Shown piece by piece: positions 60,586 through 64,000 of a DNA stretch of 64,000 bases. The translations under genes were made by a program, and so were the position numbers. The first letter of the stretch is position 1. Each line of letters opens with the position of its first letter. Source of the stretch: Nitrincola tapanii (GTDB lineage Bacteria > Pseudomonadota > Gammaproteobacteria > Pseudomonadales > Balneatricaceae); contig NZ_SMRS01000001.1 in assembly GCF_008368715.1 (NCBI RefSeq), forward strand, positions 186,001 through 250,000. The letters run 5' to 3'. A model generated the notes under the pieces. It did not search any database and was not told where the DNA came from. It worked only from the letters and a program-made list of their open reading frames with translations.

Positions 60586-62106
60586 ATGATCTATGTACAG
60601 CCAGGCCAAGAAGGATCGGTCACATCTGTCAAACCCCGCTACGAGAACTATATTGGTGGTCAGTGGGTCGCACCGGTCAAAGGTCAGTACTTCAAAAACA
60701 TCTCCCCTGTGAATGGCGAAGCCTTCTGTGAAATTCCACGCTCCAGTGCTGAAGATATCGAACTGGCATTGGATGCGGCGCATGCTGCAAAAGACGCTTG
60801 GGCACGTACTTCTGTTACCCAGCGCGCAAACATCCTGCTGAAGATTGCCGATCGTCTCGAACAGAATCTGGAGATGATGGCGGTTGCTGAGACTTGGGAC
60901 AACGGTAAAGCCGTGCGTGAAACGCTGAATGCTGACGTACCTCTGGCCGTGGATCACTTCCGTTATTTCGCGGGCTGTGTCCGTGCACAGGAAGGTAGCA
61001 TCGGTGAGATCGACGAAAAGACTGTGGCTTACCACTTCCATGAGCCGCTGGGTGTCGTCGGCCAGATTATCCCTTGGAACTTCCCACTGCTGATGGCGGC
61101 TTGGAAATTGGCACCTGCCCTGGCAGCCGGTAACTGCGTTATTCTGAAGCCTGCTGAGCAGACACCTTGGTCTATTCTGAAGTTTGCTGAATTGGTTGGG
61201 GATCTTCTGCCTGCCGGTGTGATGAACATCGTCAACGGTTACGGTGCGGAAGCAGGCCAGGCGCTGGCAACCAGCACGCGTATTGCAAAAATCGCTTTCA
61301 CCGGCTCGACTCCAGTCGGTTCACACATCATGAAGTGTGCCGCAGAAAACATCATTCCTTCTACGGTTGAATTGGGTGGTAAGTCACCGAACATCTTCTT
61401 TAAAGATGTGCTGCAGCAGGAAGATGAGTTTGTCAGCAAGTGTGTTGAAGGTGTGGTTCTGGCCTTCTTCAACCAGGGTGAAGTGTGTACTTGCCCATCA
61501 CGTTTGCTGGTTCAGGAAGATATTTACGATGAATTCATCGCTAAGGTGATTGATCGTATCAAGCTGATCAAGCGTGGCAACCCGCTGGATAGCGAAGTCA
61601 TGGTCGGTGCTCAAGCATCCCAGGAACAGTTCGATAAGATTCTGAGCTACTTTGATATCGGTCGTGCCGAAGGTGCGCAGATTCTGACCGGTGGTGATAA
61701 AGAGCAGTTGGATTCCTCTTTGAATACGGGTTACTACATTCAGCCAACCCTGATCAAAGGCCACAACAAAATGCGTGTCTTCCAGGAAGAGATCTTTGGT
61801 CCAGTGGTTTCTGTGACCACCTTCAAAGACGAAGCGGAAGCGCTGGAAATCGCCAACGATACTGAATTTGGTTTGGGTGCCGGTGTGTGGACGCGTGACA
61901 TGAACCTGGCGTATCGCATGGGTCGTGGCATTCAGGCTGGTCGTGTGTGGACCAACTGTTACCACCACTACCCAGCACATGCTGCATTCGGTGGTTACAA
62001 GAAGTCTGGTGTGGGTCGTGAAACGCACAAAATGATGCTGGATCACTATCAGCAGACCAAGAACCTGCTGGTCAGCTACGACATCAACCCACTCGGCTTT
62101 TTCTAA
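60586..62106 (+). CDS. exaC: Aldehyde dehydrogenase, ExaC/AldB-like
   Basis: A 506-aa NAD(P)-dependent aldehyde dehydrogenase. It has [32 protein letters not shown], the catalytic Glu in [12 protein letters not shown], and the catalytic Cys in [14 protein letters not shown]. The C-terminal [18 protein letters not shown] is typical for the acetaldehyde dehydrogenase group (ExaC, AldB, AcoD). It lies upstream of pqqABC, which suits oxidation of acetaldehyde formed by a PQQ alcohol dehydrogenase. Confidence 0.93.
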   Translation: MIYVQPGQEGSVTSVKPRYENYIGGQWVAPVKGQYFKNISPVNGEAFCEIPRSSAEDIELALDAAHAAKDAWARTSVTQRANILLKIADRLEQNLEMMAVAETWDNGKAVRETLNADVPLAVDHFRYFAGCVRAQEGSIGEIDEKTVAYHFHEPLGVVGQIIPWNFPLLMAAWKLAPALAAGNCVILKPAEQTPWSILKFAELVGDLLPAGVMNIVNGYGAEAGQALATSTRIAKIAFTGSTPVGSHIMKCAAENIIPSTVELGGKSPNIFFKDVLQQEDEFVSKCVEGVVLAFFNQGEVCTCPSRLLVQEDIYDEFIAKVIDRIKLIKRGNPLDSEVMVGAQASQEQFDKILSYFDIGRAEGAQILTGGDKEQLDSSLNTGYYIQPTLIKGHNKMRVFQEEIFGPVVSVTTFKDEAEALEIANDTEFGLGAGVWTRDMNLAYRMGRGIQAGRVWTNCYHHYPAHAAFGGYKKSGVGRETHKMMLDHYQQTKNLLVSYDINPLGFF

Positions 62107-62214
62107 GCTCTGTCGGTTAGCTTCATCATTTGGTTACCTGGCACAAGGATGTGCCTGCTCCCCCATGCCACTACCCTGGTGGCATCCTTGCTTAGCTCTG
62201 CCAAGCATCCTATT

Positions 62215-62236
62215 ACCTCCTACGGGAGGTTTTTTT
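62215..62236 (+). terminator. Intrinsic terminator between exaC and pqqA
   Basis: ACCTCC-TACG-GGAGGT followed by TTTTTT. A second hairpin ATGCCAC/GTGGCAT lies at 62165-62185. The remainder of 62107-62416 contains no ORF or other feature I recognise apart from the pqqA promoter region. Confidence 0.9.
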
Positions 62237-62416
62237 ATGTCTGATCTGCGCGATGTCTGATGGCAGTGAGACAGACGAGGCCACGGATAGCGCTACAAAG
62301 AGCGCCACAAAATGAGCAGGAAATTAGTTCCAAAGTACCATGTAGGTGCTTGGCAACTGATCCTACTATCAAAGGGGTGTCAATACTGTCACCTATAACA
62401 ATAAGAGGAGTCTATT

Positions 62417-62488
62417 ATGTGGACTAAACCTGCTTATACCGATCTGCGTATCGGTTTTGAAGTTACTATGTACTTCGCAAATCGCTAA
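62417..62488 (+). CDS. pqqA: PQQ precursor peptide PqqA
   Basis: A 23-residue peptide, [16 protein letters not shown] followed by TMYFANR. The Glu and Tyr in E-V-T-M-Y (E-x3-Y) are the two residues cross-linked by PqqE to form PQQ. The GAGGAG ribosome site is strong. Its tiny size is normal for this gene. pqqB follows after 70 bases. Confidence 0.97.
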
Positions 62489-62558
62489 GCCCATAGCAGG
62501 ATGCCGGCCTTAGGTCGGCATCCTGAGCCCTCCTTGTCTGCCATGAGAATAATTACAG

Positions 62559-63479
62559 ATGCAGATTCAGATTCTAGGCTCCGCTGCCGGTGGAGGCTTT
62601 CCGCAGTGGAACTGTAATTGCGACAACTGTGCGGGATTCCGCGCAGGCCGTATTCAAGCTAAAGCTCGCACACAATCCTCGATTGCTGTCAGCAGTAACG
62701 GGATCGATTGGGTTCTGTTTAACGCGTCGCCCGATATTCGTGCTCAGATCGAAGCTTTTCCTGCCTTACAACCGGCGCGTGCAAAACGTGATACCGGAAT
62801 CGCAGCCATCGTATTAATGGATAGTCAGATTGACCATACCACAGGCTTATTGATGCTGCGTGAAGGCTGCCCGCATCAGGTGTGGTGTACACGCCAAGTG
62901 CATGAGGATCTGACTAGCGGATTTCCTGTGTTTAATATGCTCAGTCACTGGCATGGTGGTCTGGTGCATCATGAGATTCCGACACAGGCTGCGCTGAATC
63001 CTTTCCATATTCCGGCAGCCCCTGAGTTGGAGTTTTTTGCTCTCGCCTTGCAGTCCAGCGCACCCCCTTACTCTCCGCACCGTAATGATCCGCATCCTGG
63101 GGATAACATCGGGGTGTTGATTCGAGATACACGCACCGGCAAAAGTCTGTTTTATGCGCCGGGTTTAGGTCGTCCGGATCGCCGTTTGGTGGAGGTGATG
63201 AAACAAGCCGATTGCTTGTTAGTCGATGGGACGCTTTGGCAGGAAGATGAACTTCTGGTGGCCGGCGTGGGTGATAAGCTCGGTGTCCATATGGGACATC
63301 TACCACAATCCGGTGAAGACGGCATGATCGCGCTTCTCGAAGGGATGACGAAACCCCGCAAAATCCTTATCCATATCAACAACACCAACCCCATTCTGCG
63401 CGAAGACTCTGCTGAGCGCGCTCAGCTGACTGCGCAGGGGATTGAAGTCGCCTATGACGGCATGAGCCTAGAACTATAA
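62559..63479 (+). CDS. pqqB: PQQ biosynthesis protein PqqB
   Basis: A 306-aa metallo-beta-lactamase-fold protein. The start [20 protein letters not shown] and [12 protein letters not shown] carries the PqqB cysteines; [16 protein letters not shown] and HINNTNPIL are typical. It is an iron-dependent hydroxylase acting on the cross-linked Glu-Tyr intermediate. Confidence 0.97.
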   Translation: MQIQILGSAAGGGFPQWNCNCDNCAGFRAGRIQAKARTQSSIAVSSNGIDWVLFNASPDIRAQIEAFPALQPARAKRDTGIAAIVLMDSQIDHTTGLLMLREGCPHQVWCTRQVHEDLTSGFPVFNMLSHWHGGLVHHEIPTQAALNPFHIPAAPELEFFALALQSSAPPYSPHRNDPHPGDNIGVLIRDTRTGKSLFYAPGLGRPDRRLVEVMKQADCLLVDGTLWQEDELLVAGVGDKLGVHMGHLPQSGEDGMIALLEGMTKPRKILIHINNTNPILREDSAERAQLTAQGIEVAYDGMSLEL

Positions 63480-63503
63480 TCCGTTTGAATGGGAGTTTTG
63501 TGT

Positions 63504-64000
63504 ATGAAACCCACCAATGTAAAAAGCTTGCCCATGTCTTTAGACGAGTTTGAAGCCGCGCTGCGTAGCAAAGGGCAGTATTATCATATTCATCATCCCT
63601 ATCATCAGGCGATGTACTCTGGTCGTTCCACACCTGAGCAGATCCGTGGTTGGGTCGCCAATCGTTTTTATTATCAGATCAATATTCCGCTGAAAGATGC
63701 TGCGATCATGGCCAATTGCCCGGATCGTGAGGTTCGCCGCCACTGGGTACAACGTATCATCGACCATGATGGCGATGATCAGGCCGAAGGCGGGATTGAA
63801 GCCTGGTTGCGTCTCGGTGAAGCAGTCGGTTTAACGCGAGAAGAGATTCTTTCTGAAGAACATGTGTTGCCCGGTGTGCGTTTTGCAGTGGATGCGTATG
63901 TGAACTTTGCGCGTCGTGCGTCTTGGCAAGAGGCCGCGAGTTCCTCCTTAACGGAGCTGTTTGCGCCTCATATCCACCAGTCGCGTTTGGATGCTTGGCC
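63504..64000 (+). CDS. pqqC: Pyrroloquinoline-quinone synthase PqqC (partial)
   Basis: The gene starts at ATG 63504 after GGGAG and runs off the right end of the window; about 165 codons are seen. [20 protein letters not shown], then [20 protein letters not shown] and RIIDHDGDD match PqqC, the oxidase that performs ring closure and the final oxidation to PQQ. Confidence 0.95.
   Translation, partial: MKPTNVKSLPMSLDEFEAALRSKGQYYHIHHPYHQAMYSGRSTPEQIRGWVANRFYYQINIPLKDAAIMANCPDREVRRHWVQRIIDHDGDDQAEGGIEAWLRLGEAVGLTREEILSEEHVLPGVRFAVDAYVNFARRASWQEAASSSLTELFAPHIHQSRLDAW

Noticed and set aside
61498-62046. 182-codon minus-strand ORF inside exaC
   Set aside because: Antisense of an intact aldehyde dehydrogenase; no support of its own.
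62165-62185. ATGCCAC/GTGGCAT hairpin as the exaC terminator
   Set aside because: There is no T-tract after it; the ACCTCC/GGAGGT hairpin with six Ts at 62215-62236 is the better terminator.

Overview
The window looks like a gammaproteobacterial chromosome, probably from an Oceanospirillales-type marine or halophilic relative. This is judged only from gene content and protein character (BamD, RluD, ClpB, DbpA, NudJ-like, PpnP, GlcB, SerA, OsmC-YcaO, PQQ genes); I cannot name the species. No rRNA gene, canonical tRNA gene or CRISPR array was seen.

Layout. (1) 1-6.9 kb is core chromosome: an ABC ATPase and a His-rich zinc protein behind a Zur-box-like site, bamD, divergent rluD-pgeF, and clpB behind a sigma-32 type promoter. 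(2) 6.95-27.6 kb is a sedentary integron. Its integrase gene has lost the catalytic C-terminal block through an in-frame deletion. It faces a cassette array on the plus strand: an AT-rich 588-aa unknown, a polytopic membrane protein, a membrane protein fused to a GT51 transglycosylase domain, a GNAT acetyltransferase, an ORF-less stretch with a tRNA-like end, a small membrane protein, a two-gene SIR2-HerA antiphage-type cassette, three unknown cassettes, and three toxin-antitoxin modules in a row (Phd-ParE, YefM-YoeB, CcdAB). Two IS1111-type elements sit at attC sites, with a LysR/EamA/DUF427 block between them, and an IS3 element splits another attC. (3) 27.6-33.6 kb is core again: a GNAT protein, a TIGR03643-type protein, OsmC-YcaO, a lytic transglycosylase, a lipoprotein and a FadL porin. 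(4) 33.6-48.1 kb is a complete assimilatory nitrate locus: cobA and nasA on the minus strand, a soluble MCP plus a membrane NIT-domain sensor, nasR, and nrtABC, an FAD oxidoreductase and nirBD. All four transcription units have GG-N10-GC sigma-54 promoters. Three have a leader terminator preceded by hairpins whose hexaloops have A at position 1 and G at position 4, the signature recognised by ANTAR proteins such as NasR. (5) 48.1-60.4 kb holds dbpA, a 2OG oxygenase, a Nudix hydrolase, glcB, serA, ppnP, a LysR/MFS pair, an FAH-family enzyme and a GGDEF-EAL protein. (6) 60.5-64 kb holds an ExaC-like aldehyde dehydrogenase followed by pqqA, pqqB and the start of pqqC, which suggests PQQ-dependent alcohol oxidation.

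How it works together. The nitrate locus would import nitrate (NrtABC), reduce it to nitrite (NasA, probably fed by the FAD protein) and then to ammonium (NirBD, with siroheme made through CobA). Nitrogen limitation would act through sigma-54/NtrC and nitrate through NasR. The integron is an accessory island whose readable cassettes are defence, toxin-antitoxin and membrane genes; with its own integrase disabled it is probably frozen unless an integrase acts in trans.
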